DNA of 64,000 bases. It comes from SZUA-430 sp964483585 (GTDB lineage Bacteria; Pseudomonadota; Alphaproteobacteria; Micropepsales; Micropepsaceae). The stretch covers positions 1 to 64,000 of the forward strand of contig CAZABH010000001.1 of NCBI GenBank assembly GCA_964483585.1, written 5' to 3'. The translations under genes were made by a program, and so were the position numbers. Numbering within the stretch: the stretch's first letter is position 1; every line of letters begins with the position of its first letter. Positions 32,885 through 41,531 of the stretch are shown in pieces. The notes under the pieces were generated by a model. That model was not told the DNA's origin, did not search any database, and saw only the letters and a list, made by a program, of their open reading frames with translations.

Positions 32885-34477
32885 TCAACTGACTTTAAGA
32901 GGTAGACGACGAAAAACAGCCGCTGCGCAGGAAAAAACAATCAGCAACAGGAAAAAAATCGCGTCTCCGGCGAAGGCATAAAGCGTCGGCTCAATCGCTC
33001 CGGGCAAAGGCGCGTCAACAACACCGGCCCGACCGAGGCCAAGCGAGGCAGTGATTCGCCCATAGGGATCGATGATAGCCGATATGCCGGTGTTGGCGGC
33101 ACGCGCAACAGGCAACCCCTCTTCCACGGCGCGAACGCGGGCAATATCGAGATGCTGAAGCGGACCGGCCCAAGGTCCAAACCAGGAGTCATCGGTCATG
33201 TTCACAAGCCACTGCGGACGCGCATCGCTCTGAACCACAGCAGCCGGAAAGATGATCTCGTAACAGATAAGAACGCCAAAGTCGGGCACACCTCGAACGC
33301 GCAGCGTGCGAACACCCTCACCTTGCGAGAAACCTCCATGCATGCCCGTCAGCTGCGTGATCCCAAGTGGCTGCAGCAAACCAAACAGGGGCAGATACTC
33401 GCCAAAGGGAACAAGGTGCGACTTGTCATAGGTCGCCTGCACCCGGCCCTGACCATCGATCACAACCATGCTGTTGAAGTAGCGGTTTGGCTCTCCGCGC
33501 TCCACGCGCTGCGTCCCGGTCAGCAAAACGGCGCCATCAGGAAGCAGGGCAGCAATGGCCTCGAGGGCGCCCTCCGTCGAAAGCATCATGAAAGGGGGGG
33601 CTGCCTCCGGCCAGACAACAACGGCCTGATCCGGTAGTCCAGGTTCAGCGGTAAGCCGCACCAGACGTTCCCAGTTGCGAATGGTAAACTCAGGCTTCCA
33701 CTTTTCATGTTGCGGCACATTTGGCTGCACGAGGCGCAGTCTGACACTGTCCGATACTGGAACGGGTTTTTCAGGAAGACGCCAAAGGCCAAAGGCAAAA
33801 AGCCCGACCACGACCGCAGCACCGCTCAAGGCAAAAACCCTTCTGCGCTCCAGGCGAGAGCCGTCGGCATGAACGAGGATGGCTGGTGCTACCGCGGCGG
33901 CAAGTGTGAGCAGACTCAGTCCGTAAACGCCATAAATCGAGACCGTCTGCACCATGAGGTCCGACCCGGTCCAGACATATCCTGGAAGGTTCCAGGGCAA
34001 TCCCGTCAGCACATGGCCACGCAGCCACTCCGTAAGCGCAAGAAGCACCGCAAGCCACAGGACACGCCCTGGACCCGCTATGGGAGTAAACCTAGCGCAT
34101 AGGGTCGCCAGCCCCCAGAAAATCGCAAGACCTGCCGGGAAAAGCGGAATGACGAACGGTAGCATCCAAGCGTGGCGGTCAGTATCCACCACGAACGGGT
34201 AACCGATCCAGTGCATGCCCACCAGGAACTGGCCGAAACCGAACGCCCAACCGACACCGAAAGCCTCAAGCGCACGTCCCGAGCGCGCGGAGTCCACGAC
34301 CCACGCCAGAACAGGCATGGCAACGAACCAGAACGCCCACAGATGCAACGGTGCAAAACTCAGTGCCGATAGAGCACCGGCAGCCAGCGCCAGCAGCAGG
34401 CGCCTGCACCCATGCAGCCCCTGGACCTTCACGGCGAAGGCCTCCAAACGCTCGACCGTTCGGACCAAGCTAGCCAT
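32885..34477 (-). CDS. lnt: Apolipoprotein N-acyltransferase
   Basis: Inner-membrane enzyme adding the third acyl chain to lipoproteins. The 530-residue protein has an N-terminal block of hydrophobic helices (about 25-210) and a periplasmic nitrilase-like domain (about 225-480). The catalytic Glu, Lys and Cys are in VVWPEAAPPF, YDKSHLVPFGEYLP and VLICYEIIFP. The start MASLVRTVERLEA is preferred because GAGG precedes it; an ATG 8 codons upstream is possible. It overlaps the end of the CorC-like gene by 8 bases. The product probably matures the M48 lipoprotein at 10021 among others. Confidence 0.95.
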   Translation of the reverse strand: MASLVRTVERLEAFAVKVQGLHGCRRLLLALAAGALSALSFAPLHLWAFWFVAMPVLAWVVDSARSGRALEAFGVGWAFGFGQFLVGMHWIGYPFVVDTDRHAWMLPFVIPLFPAGLAIFWGLATLCARFTPIAGPGRVLWLAVLLALTEWLRGHVLTGLPWNLPGYVWTGSDLMVQTVSIYGVYGLSLLTLAAAVAPAILVHADGSRLERRRVFALSGAAVVVGLFAFGLWRLPEKPVPVSDSVRLRLVQPNVPQHEKWKPEFTIRNWERLVRLTAEPGLPDQAVVVWPEAAPPFMMLSTEGALEAIAALLPDGAVLLTGTQRVERGEPNRYFNSMVVIDGQGRVQATYDKSHLVPFGEYLPLFGLLQPLGITQLTGMHGGFSQGEGVRTLRVRGVPDFGVLICYEIIFPAAVVQSDARPQWLVNMTDDSWFGPWAGPLQHLDIARVRAVEEGLPVARAANTGISAIIDPYGRITASLGLGRAGVVDAPLPGAIEPTLYAFAGDAIFFLLLIVFSCAAAVFRRLPLKVS

Positions 34478-35459
34478 CAGCCTCGGCTGGCACGCGGGCA
34501 TTTACTGCACTTCGATCAACGGCTGGCGCGGGTTCATTCGGGCGTGTCACACGAACGCGCAAACGCCGAAGGCGACGCGGATCCGCCTCCAGCACTTCGA
34601 ATTCAACGCCCGCTGGATGTTTCACGATCTCGCCGCGCTGCGGCACTCTGCTGACAAGCGAGAACACGAGCCCCGCAAGTGTATCGATCTCCTCGGCTAC
34701 ATCCTCATCGGCAAGCCGGAACCCGACGAGCTTTTCGACCTCTTCAAGATCAGTCCTTGCACTCGCATCGAACTCGCCAGGCCCTCGAGGAGTAAAGGTC
34801 TGGACATCGTCGGTGTCGTGCTCATCCTCGATATCACCAACGATCTGCTCGACAATATCTTCAATCGAGACCAGGCCATCGGTACCACCATACTCGTCAA
34901 TGACAAGGGCCAGGTGAACGCGCGAAGACTGCATCTTCACCAGAAGGTTCACGACAGGCATGGATGGTGGCACGAACAGGACATCACGACGGATGTCCTG
35001 GATTGTCTTGGGATGCACAACACCTTCGCCTTCAGGCACCGCCAAGCCGATAAGGTCCTTGATATGGACCATACCGACCGGGTGATCCAGCGACTCCCGG
35101 TACACAGGAAGCCTCGAGTGCTGGGCATCGCTGAAGATGCGCGCCAGAGCATCCAGCGACATGCTGGCTTCCACACCGATGATATCGGCCCGGGGTACCA
35201 TTATGTCCGCGACGGTCAGTTCCCCGAACTGGAGAATATTGAGCATCATGGATCGCTCTTCGCGTGCAAGCGGTCGATCCTCAGCGTCGCTTTGCTCGAT
35301 GACTTCCTCGAGGCTCTCCCGCAGCTTCGCAGACTCGTCCTTGCCCCTGAGAAGACGGTTCAGAACCGCCACGATGGCCGTAGGCCACGAGGTCGATCGC
35401 GATTGTTCAGGCGACTTGCCGGCAGTCGAAGGCCCGTCAGATGGGTCAGGCACGGCCAT
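34470..35459 (-). CDS. CorC/HlyC-family protein with paired CBS domains
   Basis: A 329-residue protein. Two CBS domains are seen (VADIMVPRADIIGVEASMSLDALARIF and IQDIRRDVLFVPPSMPVVNLLVKM), followed by a CorC_HlyC (transporter-associated) domain with DEYGGTDGLVSIEDIVEQIVGDI. No transmembrane N-terminal DUF21 domain is present, so it is the soluble CorC type, linked to magnesium/cobalt efflux or membrane integrity. The ATG at 35459 has AAGGGG before it. It overlaps ybeY upstream and lnt downstream, as in many proteobacteria, which suggests a linked envelope/RNA function. Confidence 0.92.
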   Translation of the reverse strand: MAVPDPSDGPSTAGKSPEQSRSTSWPTAIVAVLNRLLRGKDESAKLRESLEEVIEQSDAEDRPLAREERSMMLNILQFGELTVADIMVPRADIIGVEASMSLDALARIFSDAQHSRLPVYRESLDHPVGMVHIKDLIGLAVPEGEGVVHPKTIQDIRRDVLFVPPSMPVVNLLVKMQSSRVHLALVIDEYGGTDGLVSIEDIVEQIVGDIEDEHDTDDVQTFTPRGPGEFDASARTDLEEVEKLVGFRLADEDVAEEIDTLAGLVFSLVSRVPQRGEIVKHPAGVEFEVLEADPRRLRRLRVRVTRPNEPAPAVDRSAVNARVPAEADG

Positions 35460-35937
35460 GCCCCTTGGACATTGGCAGATAGGGATTTGGAATACGCATG
35501 GATGCAAGGATGGCGATTTCCGTGGCTTCCATCAAGCGGGCCTCTACCGTTCGCTTATGATCATGCCCAAGCAAATGCAGAAATCCGTGCAAAATCATAT
35601 GCTTGGCGTGATTTATGAAAGTTTTTCCCTGCCCCCGGGACTCCACTTCTATGGTCTCGAAGGCCAGCGCAATGCCGCCAAACGGAGCCTCGTCGTCGGG
35701 AAACGACAACACGTTTGTGGGCTTGTTCTTGCTTCGAAACTGCCTGTTCAGGTTCTTCAGCCTCTTGTCATCTGCAAGTACAACGACAAATTGCCCTTCA
35801 GGCCGACGCCCGAGCAACGTCTCATGGCGGACCAGAGCTCTGGCCAACGCGCGTATGGCGGCCGCATAACCGGGCCATGCATCCTTCCAGGCCGCAGTCT
35901 CGACAATGATCTCGATCGCTGTGGTGGCGCGCGTCAT
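35446..35937 (-). CDS. ybeY: Endoribonuclease YbeY (16S rRNA maturation)
   Basis: Single-strand endoribonuclease for 16S rRNA 3'-end maturation and quality control. The 163-residue protein carries the zinc motif HGFLHLLGHDH near residue 115 and the family segment NRQFRSKNKPTNVLSFP. The ATG at 35937 shares one base with the phoH stop (TGATG). It lies between phoH and the CorC-like gene, the standard phoH-ybeY-corC-lnt order. The C-terminus ends with a short PMSKGHGRA tail that overlaps the next gene. Confidence 0.96.
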   Translation of the reverse strand: MTRATTAIEIIVETAAWKDAWPGYAAAIRALARALVRHETLLGRRPEGQFVVVLADDKRLKNLNRQFRSKNKPTNVLSFPDDEAPFGGIALAFETIEVESRGQGKTFINHAKHMILHGFLHLLGHDHKRTVEARLMEATEIAILASMRIPNPYLPMSKGHGRA

Positions 35938-36944
35938 CAACCCTGCGGACCCTTGACGCCCCTGGAGCCGCTCTTGAGACGATCATGTGCTGCATAAGCC
36001 CGAACAATGCGACGAACCAGCGGATGACGAACCACGTCCTCTTCCTGCAGCTCCACTGTCGCTACACCTTCAACACCATCAAGGACATGCCGCGCCTCGG
36101 CAAGACCCGACATTTGCGCCGCAGGAAGGTCAGTCTGGGTTGGATCGCCTGTGACGGCCATGCGCGAACCCTCGCCAAGCCGCGTCAGGAACATCTTCAT
36201 CTGCTGCGGTGTGGTGTTCTGGGCCTCATCGAGAATGACGTAACAATGCGACAGCGTGCGACCACGCATAAACGCCAGCGGCGCAACCTCGATCACGCCC
36301 TCATCGAGACGGCGCTGGATCTGGTCCCCGGGCAACATGTCATGCAGGGCGTCATAAAGAGGACGCAGATAGGGATCCACTTTCTCCTTCATGTCCCCGG
36401 GCAGAAATCCGAGCCGCTCTCCAGCCTCGACAGCGGGTCGCGACAGGATCAGGCGATCGACGACGCCGCGGACCAGCAACGTCACACCGGCAGCAACCGC
36501 AAGATACGTCTTGCCGCTTCCGGCCGGCCCTAACCCAAAGACGAGATCATGATGGGTCAGCGCCTCGATGTATCTGGCCTGCCCCGGCGTGCGGGCAGAG
36601 ATGACGCGCTTCGGGGTGGCAAACACACCAGACTTGGCGGCAACGGAATCTGACCCAAGGCCAAGATTGATGGCACGCTCGACGTCGCTCATCGAGACTT
36701 CTCTACCTGCGCGCGCATACGCATAGAGATCTCGCAGCGCCTGCGCCGCGTGCGCGCGCGAGGTCGCAGGCCCCTGCAGCACAAGCCGATTGCCCCGATG
36801 AACGATTGAAATTTCGAGCCGGCGCTCCACTTCGGACAAATGCTGATTATGAGGTCCAAGCATACGCGCAAGCACCGAGTTGTCATCAAACTCGACTTGC
36901 GTCGCCTGGCCTGCTGGCTGCTGTCGTTTGGATCTCGATGTCAA
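35937..36944 (-). CDS. PhoH-family ATPase (PhoH/YbeZ)
   Basis: A 335-residue cytosolic P-loop ATPase. The Walker A is GLGPAGSGKTYLAVAAGV (near residue 148), Walker B lies in YVILDEAQNTTPQQMKMFL, and LTRLGEGSRMAVTGDPTQTDLP is typical. An N-terminal KH-like region precedes them. The start is TTG, overlapping the miaB stop as TTGA; a downstream ATG at 36863 is possible. In other bacteria YbeZ partners YbeY in rRNA processing, and that pairing is preserved here. Confidence 0.93.
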   Translation of the reverse strand: MTSRSKRQQPAGQATQVEFDDNSVLARMLGPHNQHLSEVERRLEISIVHRGNRLVLQGPATSRAHAAQALRDLYAYARAGREVSMSDVERAINLGLGSDSVAAKSGVFATPKRVISARTPGQARYIEALTHHDLVFGLGPAGSGKTYLAVAAGVTLLVRGVVDRLILSRPAVEAGERLGFLPGDMKEKVDPYLRPLYDALHDMLPGDQIQRRLDEGVIEVAPLAFMRGRTLSHCYVILDEAQNTTPQQMKMFLTRLGEGSRMAVTGDPTQTDLPAAQMSGLAEARHVLDGVEGVATVELQEEDVVRHPLVRRIVRAYAAHDRLKSGSRGVKGPQG

Positions 36945-38374
36945 AGCCTTCCAGCCTGCCTCTTCACACTGTCTCCCGCCAACACACCCTTGAGGCTGTT
37001 TGGTAGGGCCGCCACGATCTCAACAGTCACGAAATCACCAATACGCGCGGTGGGCGCCTCGACATTGACGCTCTGCAGATACGGACTGCGGCCAATCATC
37101 TGCCCGGGATATCGGCCAGGCTTCTCCAGAAGGATATCGAACACCCTCCCCACGCAGCACTCGAAAAACCGGCGCATCTGCAGAACGAGCTCGGCTTGCA
37201 GAACCTCGAGGCGCCGCACTTTCACGTCATCAGGCACCTGCTTGCGTTCGGCCGAGGCGGGAGTTCCGGGCCGCGGGGAATACTTGAAGGAAAAAGATTG
37301 TGCGAAACCGACCTGACGAATGAGATCCATGGTCTGCTCAAAATCCGCATCCGTTTCTCCCGGGTAGCCAACAATGAAGTCAGACGAAAGCGCAATGTCG
37401 GGGCGCACCGACCGGATCCGGCGCACAAGGTCGATATAGGCTTCGCGGGTATGGCCCCGGTTCATGGCGTCAAGAATGCGATCAGAACCCGATTGCACCG
37501 GCAAATGAAGGAAAGGCATCAGCTTTGGATTGTCGCCATGCGCTCGAATGAGAGCGTCGTCCATGTCGCGCGGATGGCTGGTGGTATAGCGGATACGATC
37601 CAGTCCATCGATGCGCGACAGGACGTGCACGAGCTGACCGAGGCCAACCTCGCCCCCATGCCCGTCGTCACCGTGGTAGGCATTCACGTTTTGGCCCAGC
37701 AGCGTGATCTCACGCACACCCTTGCCAACAAGGCCTCGCGCCTCGACCTCGATATGCCTGAGGGGACGCGAGAATTCGGCGCCGCGCGTATAGGGCACCA
37801 CACAAAACGTGCAGAATTTGTCACATCCCTCTTGTATGGTGAGGAACGCGCACGGCCCATCCACGCTGCGCGCCTCAGGCAGCGCATCGAACTTGTCGAC
37901 TACCGGGAATTCGGTATCGACCACGCGAACGCGGGCGCGAGCTCTGGCGACAAGCTCTGGCAGTCGATGATAAACCTGAGGCCCAACCACGATATCGATC
38001 ACAGGGGCCTGCCGAAGCATCTCCTCCCCCTCGGCTTGCGCCACGCAACCGGCGACAGCCACAATCATCTGCCGACCTTCGCCCGTACGCGCGCTCTTCA
38101 GCGCCCGCAAGCGTCCCAGTTCCGAGTAGACCTTGTCGGAGGCCTTCTCGCGAATGTGACACGTATTCAAGATGACCAGATCAGCGTCATCGGGCGCTTC
38201 TGCGCGCACGAAACCATGCGGAGCCATGACATCCGCCATTCGGGCGGAGTCATACTCGTTCATCTGGCACCCGTAGGTCTTGATGAAAATCTTCTGCGAC
38301 ACGGCTATCCGGCTGTCTTCATTGACGGCTTGGAAAACGGCGGGTCTTATGGGTGAAACGCCGTCTGAACTCAA
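36941..38374 (-). CDS. miaB: tRNA-2-methylthio-N6-dimethylallyladenosine synthase
   Basis: Radical SAM methylthiotransferase acting on position 37 of tRNAs reading U-starting codons. The N-terminal UPF0004 domain has IFIKTYGCQMNEYDSARM with its cluster cysteine, the radical SAM triad is in CDKFCTFCVVPYTRG (near residue 180), and a C-terminal TRAM domain closes the protein. The longest reading begins with a TTG two bases after plsC; a GTG at 38302 (MSQKIFIK...) is equally possible and would give 453 residues. All cysteines are intact. Confidence 0.95.
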   Translation of the reverse strand: MSSDGVSPIRPAVFQAVNEDSRIAVSQKIFIKTYGCQMNEYDSARMADVMAPHGFVRAEAPDDADLVILNTCHIREKASDKVYSELGRLRALKSARTGEGRQMIVAVAGCVAQAEGEEMLRQAPVIDIVVGPQVYHRLPELVARARARVRVVDTEFPVVDKFDALPEARSVDGPCAFLTIQEGCDKFCTFCVVPYTRGAEFSRPLRHIEVEARGLVGKGVREITLLGQNVNAYHGDDGHGGEVGLGQLVHVLSRIDGLDRIRYTTSHPRDMDDALIRAHGDNPKLMPFLHLPVQSGSDRILDAMNRGHTREAYIDLVRRIRSVRPDIALSSDFIVGYPGETDADFEQTMDLIRQVGFAQSFSFKYSPRPGTPASAERKQVPDDVKVRRLEVLQAELVLQMRRFFECCVGRVFDILLEKPGRYPGQMIGRSPYLQSVNVEAPTARIGDFVTVEIVAALPNSLKGVLAGDSVKRQAGRL

Positions 38375-38376
38375 GC

Positions 38377-39258
38377 TTAATCGAATTCCCGGCCGTGATG
38401 ATCCTGGATCGGAGGAATGTCGATGGGTTCATCCTCGTAGGCGGGCCCAACCGCCCCCGGCCGACCGGACAAGGCATGGGTAACACCGGCAGCCACCAGG
38501 CGCTCACATTCCGCGGCAAGTTCCTTTCGCGAGGGAAACTGATCTACCGTCAGCGGCGGATGATAATGAACCATGACATCGATCGGCCCAAGGCAGAAGG
38601 CCTGCCATAGGTGGGGTACCAGCTCCATGTCCCCATACCAGGCAAAAAAGGGCCGGAACTCTCGTCCCATGGGCATGCCATGCAGGCGGGTATAGGCAAT
38701 CGACACAGGCTGCACCAGCACCCGCCGACGCTGCCCGCCGGCATCAACCACCATGGAATTGGCCGAACCCAGAAGCGCGCTCTTGAAGCCGAGAACACGA
38801 TTTCCATCATTTGAGGTCCCCTCGGGGAACAGCACGATGGTACCACCAGCCTCCAGACGCTCGCGAATGGCATCACGCTGCTCGCCAGCCTTGCTCCGCC
38901 GTTCGCGCTCGACGAAGACTGTGCGGACGAGACGTGACAATGTCCCGAAATAAGGCCACTGCCCCACCTCTGCCTTTGCCACGAAGCAGACTGGAGTCAC
39001 CGCCGCCAGCACGGGCATGTCCAGATAGGACGTATGATTGCAGGCCAGCAGAACGCCCTTCTCCCGGCAAGGGCGACCGAAGGTCTCTACGCGAATGCCG
39101 ATTAGCCCGCACAGACCGCGAGCAAACGCAACCGGAAGCGTGTCAGCAACGGAGGACTTGAAGCGCAACGCCAACCACTGCACCGGCACGAAGGCAGCGG
39201 TCAGCGCGATGAACCCGACGGCAATTCCAAAACCGCGCAGCGTCTGCATCAGGAACAT
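38377..39258 (-). CDS. 1-acyl-sn-glycerol-3-phosphate acyltransferase family protein
   Basis: A 293-residue membrane-associated acyltransferase that adds an acyl chain to lysophosphatidic acid or a related acceptor (PlsC family). A hydrophobic anchor lies at about 8-30. The HX4D catalytic motif is NHTSYLD near residue 73, and the acceptor motif FPEGTS is near residue 143. It is about 40 residues longer than minimal PlsC, with a C-terminal tail rich in acidic residues and Pro. It lies between fur and miaB, a conserved alphaproteobacterial order. Confidence 0.88.
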   Translation of the reverse strand: MFLMQTLRGFGIAVGFIALTAAFVPVQWLALRFKSSVADTLPVAFARGLCGLIGIRVETFGRPCREKGVLLACNHTSYLDMPVLAAVTPVCFVAKAEVGQWPYFGTLSRLVRTVFVERERRSKAGEQRDAIRERLEAGGTIVLFPEGTSNDGNRVLGFKSALLGSANSMVVDAGGQRRRVLVQPVSIAYTRLHGMPMGREFRPFFAWYGDMELVPHLWQAFCLGPIDVMVHYHPPLTVDQFPSRKELAAECERLVAAGVTHALSGRPGAVGPAYEDEPIDIPPIQDHHGREFD

Positions 39259-39267
39259 GGGAACACC

Positions 39268-39708
39268 CTACTTCCGGAACTTCGGCTTGGCATCAACGAT
39301 GGGCGCATTCAGCGGAACGCCATAAAGCTCAAGCCTGTGGTCGACCAGCCGATAGCCAAGCTTCTCGGCGACGATACGCTGGAGTTCCTCGATTTGGTCG
39401 TCATGGAACTCGATTACGCGCCCGCTCTGCACATCGATGAGATGATCATGGTGCTCATCTGGAACTTCTTCATACCGCGAGCGCCCGTCGCGAAAGTCAT
39501 GGCGCTCAAGGATCCCGGCCTCCTCGAGAAGCCTGACGGTTCGATAGACGGTTGCAATGCTGATATGCGGATCAATTGCTGCGGCCCGTCGGTGCAGCTC
39601 CTCGGCATCCGGATGATCCTGCGCCTCCGAAAGAACACGCGCAATGACACGGCGCTGCCCAGTCATGCGCAGCCCCTTCTCGATGCAGAGCTTTTCAATG
39701 CGATCCAT
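39268..39708 (-). CDS. fur: Fur-family metalloregulator
   Basis: A 146-residue ferric uptake regulator type protein, separate from irr. It begins MDRIEKLCIEKGLRMTGQRRVIA, with the recognition helix ISIATVYRTVRLLEEAGILE and the metal segment VPDEHHDHLIDVQSG. The C-terminal zinc CxxC pairs of gamma-proteobacterial Fur are missing, which is typical for alphaproteobacterial Fur/Mur. In rhizobia such proteins respond to manganese (Mur). Whether iron or manganese is sensed here is undecided. It sits 9 bases before plsC. Confidence 0.9.
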   Translation of the reverse strand: MDRIEKLCIEKGLRMTGQRRVIARVLSEAQDHPDAEELHRRAAAIDPHISIATVYRTVRLLEEAGILERHDFRDGRSRYEEVPDEHHDHLIDVQSGRVIEFHDDQIEELQRIVAEKLGYRLVDHRLELYGVPLNAPIVDAKPKFRK

Positions 39709-39764
39709 ATCTCACTAGCTCTCCGACACTTTTCCCACTGCTTAGTACGGTTCCGCCGAAGCGT

Positions 39765-40235
39765 CTACTCGACGAGCCGCTTCTTGAGAACCAGCGCATC
39801 GCCTCCACCAACGCCCGCAATCGCGCTGCGGTAATAAGCCTTTCTGCGACCAACTTCAAAAAAACCGGCATCGGCATAAAGAGAGCGCGCCGCAACATTC
39901 TCTTCCGAAACCTCGAGAAAATAGCTTGCAACACCAAGCTTACGCAGTCGCTCGCAGGCGTGCTGCAGCAGAACGCGTCCCAAACCGGATCGTCGCCACG
40001 CAGGATCCACACAGATTGTAAGGATTTCCGCCTCGGCTTCAATGACCTGGTTGAGGGTGAAGCCGACCACGCATGCATCGTTTACCGTTACCTTGAAGCC
40101 ACTTACATGTGGCCGCCCAAGCAGGTTTGCGATGGACTGCTCACCCCAGTAATCCGAGAAACACGACGCGTGCACAGCAGCCAGGACAGGCGCATCGCAG
40201 GCTTGCGCATCACTAAACGTAAAAGCAGTCTTCAT
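39765..40235 (-). CDS. rimI: Ribosomal-protein-alanine N-acetyltransferase RimI-like (GNAT)
   Basis: A 156-residue GNAT acetyltransferase. The acetyl-CoA loop is DPAWRRSGLGRVLLQHACERL, followed by ASYFLEVSEENVAARSLYADAGFFEVGRRKAYY, the RimI/RimJ-like end. It overlaps tsaB by ATGA and is in the usual tsaB-rimI pair. RimI acetylates ribosomal protein S18 in E. coli; in this context it may have other N-terminal targets. Confidence 0.9.
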   Translation of the reverse strand: MKTAFTFSDAQACDAPVLAAVHASCFSDYWGEQSIANLLGRPHVSGFKVTVNDACVVGFTLNQVIEAEAEILTICVDPAWRRSGLGRVLLQHACERLRKLGVASYFLEVSEENVAARSLYADAGFFEVGRRKAYYRSAIAGVGGGDALVLKKRLVE

Positions 40236-40897
40236 ACTGGCAGGCGGGCATCGGGCGCCCGCAGATACGTCGGAAAAAGGGGATGGAGCGAGCTGCTAGC
40301 AGTGATCCCGATTTGAGCCAGCGCAACAACGTCGACATCTGCAACATCGATCCCCGCATGTATGGAACCAGGTACGCAGACCATGTGTCGACCGCTACCA
40401 AAGAGTGCCAAACTTGAGTTGTCAGGAAAAGACAAAACGCGCCCAGCATCGCTGGCGAGAAAAAGACCAGGCTTCAGCAGGTGGGAACCGTCCACATCCC
40501 TCGCATGGGCATAGACCTCATCGCGCTTCGCGTCGAGAACGACGCCAACGCGCACGCCAGGGTGCAAGGCCTGCGCCTGGACAGCAAGGCACTCAAGCGT
40601 TGATACGCCCAGAACCTCAGCGCCGGTCGCAATGCGCAACCCCTTCGCAAACGCAATGCCCACGCGAACGCCAGTAAAGGCCCCGGGACCTGTTGTTACC
40701 ACCACACGCCCGAGCCCGCCGAACTCCGCTTCGCAGGATGAAAAGAGCTCTGCAACCATGGGTGGCAGGACTTCCGCCTGCTGCCCGGCTGCATCCGAGA
40801 TACGGCGCGCCCCGAGCAAACGACCATCGCCAGAAAGCAACGCCGCCGACACAGGCCCGAAACTCGTGTCAATCGCCAGGAGCAAACGCTCGATCAT
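40232..40897 (-). CDS. tsaB: tRNA threonylcarbamoyladenosine biosynthesis protein TsaB
   Basis: Partner of TsaD and TsaE in forming t6A37 in tRNA. The 221-residue ASKHA-fold protein starts MIERLLLAIDTSFGPVSAALL (ATG at 40897) and has the TsaB signature VVVTTGPGAFTGVRVGIAFAKGL near residue 68. It lacks the metal-binding histidines of TsaD, as expected. Its start overlaps the nitroreductase stop by ATGA and its stop overlaps rimI, so the three genes are one coupled unit. Confidence 0.93.
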   Translation of the reverse strand: MIERLLLAIDTSFGPVSAALLSGDGRLLGARRISDAAGQQAEVLPPMVAELFSSCEAEFGGLGRVVVTTGPGAFTGVRVGIAFAKGLRIATGAEVLGVSTLECLAVQAQALHPGVRVGVVLDAKRDEVYAHARDVDGSHLLKPGLFLASDAGRVLSFPDNSSLALFGSGRHMVCVPGSIHAGIDVADVDVVALAQIGITASSSLHPLFPTYLRAPDARLPV

Positions 40898-41484
40898 GCA
40901 ATACGGCAAGCCTCATCGAATGACAGGCGGGGCGAACGGGGAAATACACCACTGGGATCACCATGGCCAATACAGCAGATGAAATTAGACTTGATCTTGG
41001 TGCCGGCAAAAAAGGACTTGTCGACACCCTCGTTGTCGAAGCCGGACATCGGACCACAATCGAGCCCCAAAGCTCGCGCAGCCATCATGAGGTATGCACC
41101 CTGCAGCGAGCTGTTCCTGAAGGCTGTGGCCTCTATGAGTTTCTCGTTGCCGACAAACCAGCTACGCGCATCGGCATGCGGGAACAGCTGAGGCAGCTTC
41201 TCATGGAAGTCCAGATCGTACCCGATGATGGCCGTAACAGGTGCCGTCATGACCTTGGGGACATTATTCGGCAGAAGAAATGGCTTCAGCTTCTCGCGTC
41301 CCGTGTCAGAGGTGATGAAGACAAAGCGCGCAGGCGAACTATTCGCGCTTGTAGGCGCCATGCGCATGAGATCGTACATCGCCTGGATCATCGTCTCTGA
41401 AACTGGCCTGTCCAGCCACTTGTTTTGGGTTCGCGCCAAGCGGAAAAGCTGGTCGAGCGCCTCGTCTTGAATTGCCTGCCTCAC
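40894..41484 (-). CDS. Nitroreductase-family protein (malonic semialdehyde reductase, RutE/HadB-like)
   Basis: A 196-residue flavin-dependent oxidoreductase. The FMN region RMAPTSANSSPARFVFI and the C-terminal GHGDPSGVFPRSPRLSFDEA match the RutE-type group that reduces malonic semialdehyde to 3-hydroxypropionate. The GTG start has CAGGATC upstream. There are no other rut genes here, so pyrimidine use is not implied. Its ATGA overlap with tsaB ties it to an essential tRNA-modification operon. Substrate is assigned from family only. Confidence 0.85.
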   Translation of the reverse strand: MRQAIQDEALDQLFRLARTQNKWLDRPVSETMIQAMYDLMRMAPTSANSSPARFVFITSDTGREKLKPFLLPNNVPKVMTAPVTAIIGYDLDFHEKLPQLFPHADARSWFVGNEKLIEATAFRNSSLQGAYLMMAARALGLDCGPMSGFDNEGVDKSFFAGTKIKSNFICCIGHGDPSGVFPRSPRLSFDEACRIA

Positions 41485-41531
41485 AGGATCCTCCAGTTAA
41501 CTTGGATAAACTTTCAAGGAACGCGTTCGCA

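Noticed and set aside
34215..35618. A 467-codon plus-strand frame across lnt and the CorC-like gene
   Set aside because: Fully antisense to two well-supported genes; composition is that of a shadow frame.
37196..38356. A 386-codon plus-strand frame opposite miaB
   Set aside because: Antisense to miaB, which has all its cysteine motifs; no recognisable domain on the plus strand.
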